Positions 12,385 through 22,919 of a stretch of 64,000 bases of DNA are shown piece by piece. Every line of letters begins with the position of its first letter. Position 1 is the stretch's first letter. Under the pieces are notes generated by a model. It had not been told where the DNA came from and made no database searches. It saw only the letters and a program-made list of their open reading frames with translations. The translations under genes were made by a program, and so were the position numbers. The DNA is from Schistosoma haematobium (taxonomy: Eukaryota; Platyhelminthes; Trematoda; Strigeidida; Schistosomatidae), in assembly GCF_000699445.3 (NCBI RefSeq), contig NC_067198.1, positions 31,251,536 to 31,315,535 on the forward strand, written 5' to 3'.

Positions 12385-13087
12385 TACATAAGCCTGTTAC
12401 TCCTCGTGAAGGAACATACGTCATCCACCAGCATTCTCCATACAACCATGTTCTGTCCAATACTTTACACTTCTTTCCAGTTCTCATTCATCCTATTCAT
12501 GTCTCCTTCTATTTCCTCATGTAATGTGTTCTTTAACCTCCCTCTTTTACACTTCCCTTCACGATTCCAAGTTACGGCTCGCATCGTGATGCAGTTTGGT
12601 GATTTGCCTAATCTATGTCCTATCCATTTCCATCGTCTTTTCATAAGTTCCTCTTCATCTGGAAGTTGGTTTGTTCTCTCACACAGAAGGCTGTTACTAA
12701 TGATATCCAACCAATCGATGTTGAGTATCTTGTGTAGACAACTATTTATAAATACTTATACCTCCTTGATGATGGTTGTAGTAGTTCTCCATGTTTCAGC
12801 TCCGTACATTGGTTCAAGGTCAAAACGAGCCATACATTAATGAATTTTACAATGTTATACATTAAAAATGGTGAACGTTTGCATCTGTTACGACATAAAT
12901 ATTGCAAACTTATTTTGTGCACTTTTTTCTGCTCACGATTCTTTCTTTTTGTTATACTACTATTATATTGATTGTGACTTGACACTTAACTCCAAATCAT
13001 TCTGACCTTTGTTAAATGACTTTTCGAATATGTAAATAACACAATTTTGAAATATATGTGTCGTAACAGATAAAAACGTTCACCTTT
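12385..13087. repeat. left arm of large near-perfect inverted repeat
   Basis: About 700 bp that reads as the reverse complement of 17722-18419 without visible differences over nearly all of its length; for example the two 144-codon frames at 12406-12840 and 17970-18404 are the same. The arms are separated by 4.6 kb. Confidence 0.9.
12815..13086 (-). mobile_element. MITE-like element, copy in left inverted arm
   Basis: Same element as at 17666-17995 in opposite orientation, but lacking about 45-55 bases of one terminal inverted repeat at its 13086 side, where SR2-like sequence begins directly. Internal sequence is identical to the other copy. ORFs across it are not coding. Confidence 0.65.
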
Positions 13088-13805
13088 TTTTATCTTCTTG
13101 ATGATGGTTTTCGTAGTTTCCCAAGTTTCAGCTCCTTACAATAGAACTGCCTTCAAGTTTGTATTGAAGATTCTCACTTTGATATCTGTTGGAAGTTGTT
13201 TAGAGTTGCATATGTTCTTTAACTGAAGGAAAGAGACCCTTGCTTTGCCAATCCTTGCCTTTACGTCTGCATCTGATTCCTCCTTGTTCATCAATGATGA
13301 TTCCCAGGTATGTGAAGGATTCTACATCCTCCAGAGTTTCGCCATCAAGTGTGGTTGGATTACCGTTCTCCTTGTTGTGTTTGAGAACCTTGGTTTTCCC
13401 CTTGTGTATGTTGAGGCTTACTGATGCAGAGACTGTTACTACACTGGCAGGACATCTGCGAAGTTCAAATCGTCTAATTGGTTCTGAGCTGTCCATTGTA
13501 TGCCGTGTTTTCCCTCAGTTGTCGAGGTCTTCATAATCCAATCGACCACCAGAAGAAAGAGGAAGGGAGAGAGTAGACAGACTTGTCTGACTCCAGTCCT
13601 TACGTGGAATGCATTTGTCAGCTGTTCTCCATGCACGAATCAGTACTATAGTCCGTCATATGAGTCCCGAATAATGTCGGCAATCTTCTCAGGAATTCCA
13701 TAGTGTCTAAGATGTTTCCATAATGTTCTTCTATCCACACTGTCAAACGCCTTTTCATAATCAATGGAGTTGATTTATAGTGACGAGTTCCACTAAACTG
13801 ATTGT

Positions 13806-13892
13806 TCGATGATGATCCGTGGTATCGCAATTTGGTCTCTGCGTTTGCTTAAAACTCTATCGCGTTATCCACTTAGCTACTGAGTCCTAATA
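13806..13892 (-). repeat. tRNA-like head of an Smalpha-like repeat
   Basis: Minus strand reads GGACTCAGTAGCTAAGTGGATAAC (A-box-like) followed by a decayed B box. Only the pol III head of the family is present; no hammerhead tail follows. Abuts the SR2-like fragment. Confidence 0.5.
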
Positions 13893-13899
13893 GCTACTT

Positions 13900-15030
13900 G
13901 CTTATACAATGGGTAAACAATACCAAGTGAATTTAAAATTTGGATTTATTATGATTAATAAAGTCTGATTTTATTTAGTAAAAATGGATATTGACTAAAA
14001 GGCTCTTCAGATTAGGAAACCTTACGAAATGGCCGAAATTATTGATAATTAATTTTAAATAGCTATAAAGCACTCTATTCATTTGTTTTTCCAGGAGTTT
14101 CCAAGCCAAAATAAATGTATTCACATTCAAGTGTATCGTGATTAAAAGGAATTCAAACTACTCCTTTCATTTAGTTTCAATATGAATTCATACTTTTCAC
14201 TGGAATTGGATTGGGTTTCTGAGAATTGATAATTTATGATAGTTAACATTGGCTGGTTATTTAGATGAAGATAGTTGTCCATTCACGATAATGAAAAGCA
14301 ACGTTTGGGGATGATCAAATTTTACCACGAATCGATGTAGCTTGGAAGTGCGAAGCATCCGATACCAGCTCAGCCGTCAAAAAGTAATAGGCTAATCACA
14401 AGACGTTAAAGTTCTGGCCTTAATCTTTGACTATGTCCTTAGTAAACACCATTGAGAAATCTCATAGTTACACAAAATAGATGTCCACTTCACTCTAATT
14501 CTTAAAGGAACTCCAAATGATATCAGTCAATCACGAAAATCACCTACAAAAGTAACTGACTTGACGAATGATAAATTTTACTTGATCAGGGTCTAGAATC
14601 TGCTTTAAAGATCAAATTAACTACTATAACGTTTAGAAATCTAATTTATATATTACTTGTGCATAGGAAGTTTCGATACCTACGAACATTTATCACTTAA
14701 TTAAGAAGAGAGAATTTACATACACAAACTTATTTTAAAAACTTTGGTTTAATTCGACTTAATTTATGTTCAGTCAGATAATTCAGTCGAAGATAACTAT
14801 GTATCTTAAGTCAAACAACTACCAAATATGAAAAAAATTTTAATGCTTAAGGAAAAGCTGAATTTTATTTAACATAAAAACTTGGGAAAAAGTCCACCTA
14901 ATTTATTGTTTATTCACTTAAATAGGTCCATTAGCTGATCCCATTTTGAAGTTGAACGTTTCATGCTCAGCCAAATTAACTTTCCCAATCACTAATTGAA
15001 ATAAAAATATGAAATTTAAACTATATTAAT
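13900..15030. other. AT-rich noncoding stretch
   Basis: Nothing recognised: no open frame of substance and no match to the repeat families seen elsewhere in the window. Confidence 0.4.
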
Positions 15031-15034
15031 GAAT

Positions 15035-15455
15035 GCTAACTGTTGGGATCCATTTACGGACTAATACTATACATATATTTTTATTGTATAATTGTTAAGT
15101 AACTAAATTATGCATATTCATGTTTCTCTTATTGTAAGCTTTATTTTGGCCCATAGACTATTATTATCCGATATACCGTTCTTGAACTATGTCCAGTCTA
15201 TTAATTGCAGTCTCGCACAATCACAGCCATTTTTCGGCTAGGTCTTGTATAAATATTATTTTCTATTTTATGGTACGGTGTGGTATGTTTGGTTTGTATA
15301 TAAACACAGTATGTTTGAAATACATGATTCATATTACAGAGGCTGAGTTTGGTGTTCTGGAATCAACAGGTAGGACTAAGCAGGAAGAAGGACCGATAAA
15401 GACTCTAGGCTGCTCATACAGGTTTTATGCATGATTGGTCCGGTCGATAAGTCAA
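15035..15455 (+). repeat. LTR-like repeat, copy A (pair with 26.4 kb)
   Basis: Aligns along its length with 26369-26835. It begins TGTTGGGATCCA, contains 'ggtttgtatataaacacagtatg' (TATA-like) and 'ggctgag.tt...gttctgga.tcaac', and ends near 'tttctaattggcgg'. The start TGTTGGG and the other copy's end in ACACAACA suggest LTR ends. No retrotransposon body adjoins, so likely a solo LTR, missing its last bases. Confidence 0.6.
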
Positions 15456-15897
15456 TGCTTTCTAATTGGCGGTATCATTACGTCATATATTGATAGGGGC
15501 AAAAGGCCACAAGTTATAACAAATATATGATGTATAAATGTTTTGTATCCTTCAGAAGTTTTAAATAGTCAAGATTTAAAAAAATAGCAAAATGCATCGT
15601 ATACATTTTAATCATCTGTGTAATTATTATATATATCTAACTCCTTAATACAATGAATAGTTCAACTCCATACATAGACAGTGAATATAATTATAATAAA
15701 GAGCGAAAAAAATTGATATCACACTAAAACAACGACGAAAAATACCTAATAATTCGCATATGTCATAGTATTAGTGTGGTAGGTATTAGTTAAACAGCTG
15801 TAAAACAAAATAAAAATGCATGAAAATATGTTTAAATGATTTGTACATCAATACATAGAAGTAAATATTCTGAAATTGTCTACTAAAGAAATATTAA

Positions 15898-16105
15898 TTT
15901 CAATGGTTAAGATCATGAGTCAGTTGAAGCTAGAATATCATGGAAAACCTGGAAGCACTCGACGCCCGTTTCGTCCTATTGTGGGACTCCTCAGCAGCGC
16001 GTATCCACGACTTCGCCCCTGCGAGATTTAAACCCAAGACCTACTGGTTTCGCGCGCGAGTACTTAACCATTAGACCACTGAGCCGTCATCCAACGGTGT
16101 TAATG
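15898..16105 (-). repeat. SINE with nearly complete hammerhead ribozyme, full copy
   Basis: Minus strand: tRNA-like head with A-box-like GGCTCAGTGGTCTAATGG (16085-16068) and an eroded B box (GGTTTAAATC), then the tail. The hammerhead at about 16000-15955 has heptamer CTGAGGA, stem II GTCC/GGAC, GAAA, and cleavage triplet GTC; stem I is GCGCTG against GAGTGC, with one G-U and one mismatched pair next to the cleavage site. Of all copies in the window this has the most intact catalytic core. It faces a second SINE tail in the opposite orientation. Confidence 0.8.
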
Positions 16106-16176
16106 TCTAACTTCAACCAGTCTACGAAATTGCGCCACCATACACCATTGTCTTCAGTGAGTTGATATCTCACAAC

Positions 16177-16270
16177 GGACCTGATTGAACTCCATACTAG
16201 GACGAAACGGCCGTCTAGTGCTTCTAGGTTTCCCGTGGTGGTCTAGCTTCAACTGACTCATGATTTCAAT
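16177..16270 (+). repeat. SINE tail fragment, opposite orientation
   Basis: Copy of the hammerhead SINE's 3' part ('actaggacgaaacggccgtc' to 'cttcaactgactcatgattt'). The heptamer side is not present. With the preceding copy it forms an inverted pair about 80 bases apart. Confidence 0.7.
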
Positions 16271-16279
16271 CGGTGAAAA

Positions 16280-17660
16280 TACTTAATTAAAACAGAAAGT
16301 CATGAACAATGTTCTACTTTAATTTCTAAATTGAATTATAATGTGATCAATTTTGTTACAATATGGTGAATAGATGAAAATGTTGAACTCTAGAAGATCA
16401 TATTAGATGAATTATATTGTATCTATAATTATGTACGATTATTAATAAATTTATTATCATTATAAGTTTTAATTTAACTCATTAACTGTTTCTATTTCAT
16501 TTACTGTTCAGAAATTAGTTTATTTTTAGTTTCATACTACAAATACCCTAGTTTTGTACATATTCTTATCGATTATTTATGGTGCTTTTTAATTCTGTGC
16601 TTGATGTATATAATGAATCAAATGAAATTTTAAGTCGCAATAATAATAAAGGACACAAGGTACTAGACTGAGAATTTCATAGTATTATGATTAGTGATTT
16701 GGAGTGTTTATTAATTTTGAGTGGTATATTGATCACTGACGTAACCAGTACAGAACTTAATGGTAGTGAGCATGAGAAAATCCTTAGTAAATGCGTATAA
16801 TGTTTAATACTAACCGAAACGTAATTTATTGCCTTCAGAAAGCTTTATTTGTACAGTTTTATGAGAAAAATTATAAATTAGGGGCACTTTTTTATTATTC
16901 ATAATCAGTGGTTATGTAGACTTGAAAAGAAAAAAAACATTTTAATTACATTATTCATATTAATTATACTCCACATAGAGTATTTACACTGTTGAAGTGT
17001 GAATCTCTAAGATTTCTACTTCGAAATTGAATAAACAGATTTTTATTGTTCGCATAATCATAAAATGACTTATAAAATTGCGTTGACCAATCACATCCGG
17101 AATAACTCCCAACTACATTTCAATAGCAGGGTACCAAAACTACTTTATCCCCCCAGCTCCAAATACTCTTAAAAATAAATCTTATGTGGAAGATTTATCT
17201 GATACAGACAAAACAAGATCGATTCATACTTGAACTCAGTCCATTATGAGAAAAATTGCATTCATTAATCACTCGTTGGAGAATTATTTTAAACTGCACA
17301 CATATTACATGAACGATGGATCATACTGAATTAATTCATGTAAATGAAAGTGTAATGAAAGTTAATTAAAATTATTTAAAATCAATTTATCATCTTACGA
17401 TCTATTTCCTCATAGTACATTTCAGGATATTAGGAGGATTTGAAGATTTAACATTCCCGATAACTTTATCATCAAAAGAAAGGAGTTATTATGCCAGAAT
17501 CATATTATTTGTTGATAGGACAAATTTAAAATCAATAATGAATTCAGCAGTTTAAAAATCCTCATAGAATATTAAGAAAAGAAGAATATTTGAGTGAACA
17601 ATTGTTTTCAATAAATTCATCATCCTACTCTACAATTATTAGTCCATAATTATTGTGATA
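16280..17660. other. AT-rich noncoding stretch
   Basis: No exon, repeat family or RNA gene recognised. Confidence 0.4.
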
Positions 17661-17665
17661 TTTAA

Positions 17666-17995
17666 CAAAGGCCAAAATCAGCCATGTATTTGACATGAAT
17701 TTGACAATGTTATTTGTTAAAATAAGGTGAACGTTTTTATCTGTTACGACACATATATTTCAAAATTGTGTTATTTACATATTCGAAAAGTCATTTAACA
17801 AAGGTCAGAATGATTTGGAGTTAAGTGTCAAGTCACAATCAATATAATAGTAGTATAACAAAAAGAAAGAATCGTGAGCAGAAAAAAGTGCACAAAATAA
17901 GTTTGCAATATTTATGTCGTAACAGATGCAAACGTTCACCATTTTTAATGTATAACATTGTAAAATTCATTAATGTATGGCTCGTTTTGACCTTG
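17666..17995 (+). mobile_element. MITE-like element with long terminal inverted repeats
   Basis: The ends mirror each other over about 90 bases: the left end AAAGGCCAAAATCAGCCATG continues to a GGTGAACGTTTTTATCTG block, and the right end read inversely gives AAGGTCAAAACGAGCCATAC and GGTGAACGTTTGCATCTG. About 330 bp, AT-rich, with no transposase; this is the layout of a non-autonomous DNA transposon. Superfamily not assigned and no convincing target-site duplication found. Right end abuts an SR2-like 3' fragment. Confidence 0.6.
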
Positions 17996-18419
17996 AACCA
18001 ATGTACGGAGCTGAAACATGGAGAACTACTACAACCATCATCAAGGAGGTATAAGTATTTATAAATAGTTGTCTACACAAGATACTCAACATCGATTGGT
18101 TGGATATCATTAGTAACAGCCTTCTGTGTGAGAGAACAAACCAACTTCCAGATGAAGAGGAACTTATGAAAAGACGATGGAAATGGATAGGACATAGATT
18201 AGGCAAATCACCAAACTGCATCACGATGCGAGCCGTAACTTGGAATCGTGAAGGGAAGTGTAAAAGAGGGAGGTTAAAGAACACATTACATGAGGAAATA
18301 GAAGGAGACATGAATAGGATGAATGAGAACTGGAAAGAAGTGTAAAGTATTGGACAGAACATGGTTGTATGGAGAATGCTGGTGGATGACGTATGTTCCT
18401 TCACGAGGAGTAACAGGCG
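17722..18419. repeat. right arm of large near-perfect inverted repeat
   Basis: Partner of 12385-13087. Identity begins inside the MITE-like element (after its outer inverted repeat) and ends close to the SR2-like element's 3' tail, where this arm runs on into 'gtaagtaagtaag' and the other diverges. Confidence 0.9.
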
Positions 18420-18432
18420 TAAGTAAGTAAGT
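17990..18432 (+). mobile_element. SR2-like RTE 3' end, truncated
   Basis: Encodes the C-terminal end of an RTE reverse transcriptase (ETWRTTTTIIK, then [52 protein letters not shown]) with a stop early and a frameshift. Ends in the (GTAA)n-like tail 'gtaagtaagtaag' typical of RTE 3' ends. A 5'-truncated dead copy. Confidence 0.85.
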
Positions 18433-18804
18433 TATGCTTGTTTGGTCATCTCTGTAATGAATTCAATAAAATAATAACAAGTATATTTCAACTCATTCTA
18501 GTCTAAGTCCTAATTTACATTTTTCCTGTAAATTAATTCATCATTCTTAAACAGTTACTATTAAATATTATGAATATAACGATATATTTAAAGTTACTAG
18601 AATTTAAGTACATTTCTGAACATTATGAAAGTATTAAATAACTCACCGATAAAACTATATATGAATCTTTGTTATTTGTTATTAATTGTCGAATTAGAAA
18701 TGACTGAACTATATTAATAGTTTGGATTTTTCATTGAACTCTACATATTTTATCAAACTAGCATAACAAGTGGCTTTAGTTTGATTGGCTACTGATTTAT
18801 CTTA

Positions 18805-18915
18805 AATGTTATTATTATTATTAGTAGTAGTAGTAGTATTAGTAGTATAAATCCTATTACTCAATATTCACCCACTCATTCACTTGTTCCTTCATTCATT
18901 CATTCATTTATTTAT
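18805..18915. repeat. simple repeats (ATT/AGT)n and (ATTC)n
   Basis: A run of ATT then AGT triplets at about 18808-18848, and TTCATTCATTCATTC / TTTATTTATTC at 18890-18915. Confidence 0.8.
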
Positions 18916-19177
18916 TCGTTGATTTTGAGGAGAAGAGAAATAATTAATGACATAAACCAATCTGATTTGACAAGCATCTTTAAACGAAAAACTGATAAAT
19001 GAAGATAATTCAATGGGTTTTTTCCTAGTTTTTACTTATTCTTCGAGTTAAATCTTATTGCAAATGAGATATAACTCTTCTGTGTAATTTTAATTACTGG
19101 ATAAATAAGTAAATTTTCTATCCGATCAACTGAAATATATGATTAATTTATTCACAAGTCACATTTTGTAACAATTA

Positions 19178-19270
19178 AGGAGTTCCATAGTAGGACGAAA
19201 CGACTGTCCAGTGTTTCCAGATGTTCCATGATGGTCTAAGTTCATTTGACTCATAATCTCAACTATTAAA
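19178..19270 (+). repeat. SINE tail fragment
   Basis: 3' end of the hammerhead SINE, from 'agtaggacgaaacgactgtc' to 'ctcataatctcaactattaa'; heptamer absent. Confidence 0.65.
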
Positions 19271-19429
19271 ATTACTATAATATCCATAAAAACCCCTTCT
19301 GAAAGTAAGTGTATATTTAAAACTATTGTTCAGTCGTCTTCATGAATAATATTCAAAACAATATTCACTAAAATTACACGAAAAACTTCAGTAGAATGAA
19401 GTGTGGTGTGTGCTACTGATGTGTGGGCT

Positions 19430-20075
19430 AGAATGATAATGATTGGTTGTTTGCTTAGTCAGACATATAGATAGTCTGACAGGTGTCAGATGAGTTATAT
19501 ATTCCCCTATCCTTATAATGATTATTATTGATTGTTCATTGTTGTTGGATTGTGTCGGTTTTTGGTGTGAAAATATATTTACGTTGTGGTCAGGCTAATC
19601 ACGTGTTCTTGATGTGAGTTGTGTTGAAGTCCTGTAAAATAGACACTGGGAGGGCATCTAGTGTAGATATTCGTCTAAGATAAATTGACGTCCCATACGT
19701 GTAAACGTAGAAACCTAACCGTTGTAACATTAGACGAAGTAAAACCGAGCGTTATAACAATTGACGACGGGGTGAAAATCAAAGAACCAAGGGTACAAAA
19801 CCACAAGTTATAACAGTTACTGACATCGACAGATATAAGTAGTATGCATCATCAATCGAAAGTGAAATGCCTGGAGGCAGAAGGTTAAAAAGATCAAAGA
19901 AAAGAGAACAAGAGCAAAGAAGGATTGGTGTTGAAACGAAAGAACAATGACGTCTGGAATGATTGGTTAACATTTTGCAAATGAAGTATTTACCGTATGG
20001 TTCTCAGATTTTACTAATATGTTCTGTAATTTCGTATTCAAATACATTCGATTGTTCCTACTTGTGTTGTCGTTC
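19430..20075 (+). mobile_element. LTR/gag-like retrotransposon fragment
   Basis: The junction 'ataacaattgacgacggggtgaaaatc' at about 19753 resembles the LTR end plus primer-binding region seen at 26830 ('acaacaattggcacggggtaaaaatc'). Downstream, an ATG at 19867 opens a 28-codon basic frame beginning MPGGRRLKRSKKREQ, then TGA, as expected for a decayed gag start of a gypsy-like element. The part from about 19818 on repeats, inverted, at 22575-22849. The 65-codon minus frame here is antisense noise. Confidence 0.45.
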
Positions 20076-20544
20076 ACTACCGAGGAAATCAGAATTTTGC
20101 TTTTCTATACCCTGGATTCTTTACTATTTTACTTGAATGAATCTGAATAAAATTGAAGCCGAGAGGTTAGAAGTTTGTAGTTTGCTTACTATATGTAAAT
20201 CATTTCTAATAATTCTGCTTTAGTCACCTGTTTTTGGTATGCAATAGTTAATTAAGCAACGTATTTGCCATCTCTTGATGAGTTATTTTGGAGAAAATAA
20301 CTTTATGGAGTATTTAGGACCCTTTAGATTGGTAATGAAAAGTCTCTTACTTTCAGGATGTGGAAATGATGTACCATTAATATGAATCCACACAAGATGT
20401 TTAATTATGGCGATATAAAGTGTGTTCTCAGAATAAATCGATGAACTTTCAATTCTTTCCCTTTTATTAAAGCTAAAACTCAAATATATCGTGGTACTTT
20501 TGTGTGTTGGATAATAGACATTTGTATTATATGTAGATCTTTAA

Positions 20545-20700
20545 ACAGTTGTGCATGGCTAGCAGTGGAACCTAGGTCGTACAATTCAGTTTAGAATTCA
20601 TCAGTTGGTTTTACCTATATCCCAGTATTGTTTGCACGGAGACTCAGTCCATGAGTCAAGCTCTTCAAATACTATCACGTAATCGACTAGGCTACGAAAT
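20545..20700 (-). repeat. degenerate Smalpha-like hammerhead repeat
   Basis: The minus-strand 3' end 'ggttccactgctagccatg' matches the family end. CTGATGA, the heptamer, is still visible but stem II and the GAAA box have decayed; the pol III head is eroded. Confidence 0.5.
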
Positions 20701-20709
20701 ACAGAAAAC

Positions 20710-22400
20710 CGCTAAATTGTTAGACAGGCATATTGGTGTTAGTGAGGGTTTGCGATTAGATATTTTTGATGCAAATGGTTACTTATAAATTGGAATACAA
20801 TAATTAAATAGTTATACACTAACGCTATTTCTTTAACTCATTGAAGATTGTATAGATAATATTAGATTTATTTTTACAGCAGAAGTAAACTGACCTGTAC
20901 TTCTGTAAATGAATTTTTGTATCGAACATACGTATCATACTGCAGTTTCGATGAAATCACATTCGTTCAAAAACTGATAACTTTGATAAATAGTTAACTT
21001 TTTAACGTTTGTTTGTTACTCACCTACATACTGTATATAAATAAAGCCAGAACAAACATTGGTGCAGAATAATATGAATTCATTATACTGTATGAAGTAC
21101 AAATGAAGTAGAAATGAATACGAATTACACTACACTGACTGTTCACATATGTTTTTAATGGGTATTTTTAAAGATAGTATATAACTCCTGACTATGCCTA
21201 ATCTATGAAAAATAACAACCAATTTTTACCTTTTCTAAAGAAAGTAGTAGAAAAGAACAACAACAAAAAAGAACTGAATGACACACCTACAATTGTTTAG
21301 TCAGTTTGTTGTGACTAATTTCATATTTGTCTAGTCTTTAGTGATGATTGAATTATATCGATCAAGTTGCAATGTAGTCACCAGCTTAGTGTTGAGGGCA
21401 CTTATGTTTCCTGATGGACTTGGGTTATCCACTTCACCGAGCTTTTCGAGTTGAGAAATTCTTCCTGTAGGACAAAGATCGTTACAACCGACTGGTCGAT
21501 GAAATTTGACCATATATATAGGATGAAATGCGCATCTCGGGTTCTATTCCAGAAAATTAAATAGTGTGATGATCGTACGTTCACTGATAGTGACTCAAAA
21601 GTTGATGAATTCAATACACATGCCATAAAATCATGATTTTTTTTAAACCAAATATCTATAATAGTGATCAAATGATTTATGAAATTCGTTGAATGAATAT
21701 GAAAATATTTGTTTGAAAGTAAGCGGAAGTTACTTTGGAAGTGTCTAATTAGCACTGGTCCATATTCATATGATCCTTATCTAAACTAAGAAATCGATTT
21801 GTCTTTTTCACTTTGGATGTCTTTTATTACAGAAACAAAGTTAATTGTCTTGAATACCATAATGTTATGTGGAGGTGGTGGCTGAAAATATAGCAGAATT
21901 TAACTTACTACTAAAAAATGCTAGTAGGTAAATTATACACATATAAATAGTACTTTCACACTGGAAGCACTACTTCGAAATGAATTGATTTCATGTAAGT
22001 AGATATCGGCTATAAAGAAAGCAAAGGACACGGATCACTTACTGCTGAAGATTACTCAGGAGTATTTATGCCACATTGTAAGTAGGTGAAAACAGATAGT
22101 AACTTCTAATAAATAGTACTTCTAACTACAATGAAACTATCGATTGTGAGATGGCCTACTATTTCTTATAAAGTCCTACATTTATAACACTTTAATTTAC
22201 TTGTAATGTAAGAGTACAGCCTCTTAAAACTACTTTCAACTTTACGTCATTACGTGTTTGAGGGAAACTCAGAATACTTTTCATGACGGACTTAATAAAT
22301 TATTTACACGAATGGATTTTTGTAATCTCAAGATAGGCAAGCACCTAATACGGTGTTATATCTTCAAAAAGAATAAGTTCCTGTATTGTGTTAAGGCCCC
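20710..22400. other. noncoding stretch between repeats
   Basis: Several 60-120 codon frames occur but none shows a family resemblance, codon pattern or splice context that would support a gene. Confidence 0.35.
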
Positions 22401-22405
22401 TGTGT

Positions 22406-22849
22406 TCACGCCGTCATCATAGAAGCAATAGCTTTGTCTGGTCCAACTATAAACCAATTTTTCCCGTGAAATAAGACTGACGACCTTCTGTTGTAACAGT
22501 TGCCCAGTGACTGATGAACAATGACTGAGAATTTAACATCTATTGATGCTAATGCTGGTTGACATCTCATTGGTTTAGCACAGATGAAGTAAACGAGAAC
22601 AGAAGTACGGAAAAATCGAATGTATTTGAATACAAAATTACAGAACATATTAGTAAAATCTGAGAACCATACGGTAAATACTTCATTTGCAAAATGTTAA
22701 CCAATCATTCCAGACGTCATTGTTCTTTCGTTTCAACACCAATCCTTCTTTGCTCTTGTTCTCTTTTCTTTGATCTTTTTAACCTTCTGCCTCCAGGCAT
22801 TTCACTTTCGATTGATGATGCATACTACTTATATCTGTCGATGTCAGTA
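22406..22849 (-). mobile_element. LTR-retrotransposon internal fragment, inverted partner
   Basis: The part 22575-22849 is the near-identical reverse complement of 19818-20075 (one or two differences in the best 220 bp). Reading on along the minus strand to 22406 there is an 80-codon frame with no clear match, probably further gag-region sequence lost from the other copy. Confidence 0.45.
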
Positions 22850-22919
22850 GCACATACCACACAGGGACAAGGTCACGAGAGTCAGTATTCTGATTGGTGA
22901 ATTCTTGTCACGTGATATT

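Larger units (their letters stand above)
12385..13838 (-). mobile_element. SR2-like RTE non-LTR retrotransposon, 3' part, interrupted
   Basis: Minus-strand fragments, in order from 13838 downward, match the 3' half of an RTE-clade reverse transcriptase: VRTGVRQVCLLSPFLFLLVV, a decayed catalytic box (FADV instead of FADD), GETLEDVESFTYLG, GAETW, then after an interruption [31 protein letters not shown] and [12 protein letters not shown]. Frameshifts split it into several ORFs. The tail toward 12385 is the element's 3' end. At 12815-13086 a MITE-like element separates the two parts, and the GAETW.TT.TIIK motif occurs on both sides, so this is not a simple insertion: the 12385-13087 part is an inverted copy of 17722-18419. 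Inactive. Confidence 0.8.

Noticed and set aside
12406..12840. 144-codon plus-strand ORF, repeated at 17970-18404
   Set aside because: It is antisense to the SR2-like reverse transcriptase C-terminus; the repeated appearance comes from the inverted duplication, not from a gene family.
20283..20483. 66-codon minus-strand ORF
   Set aside because: Starts with TTG, no family resemblance and no convincing splice context; not enough to call an exon.
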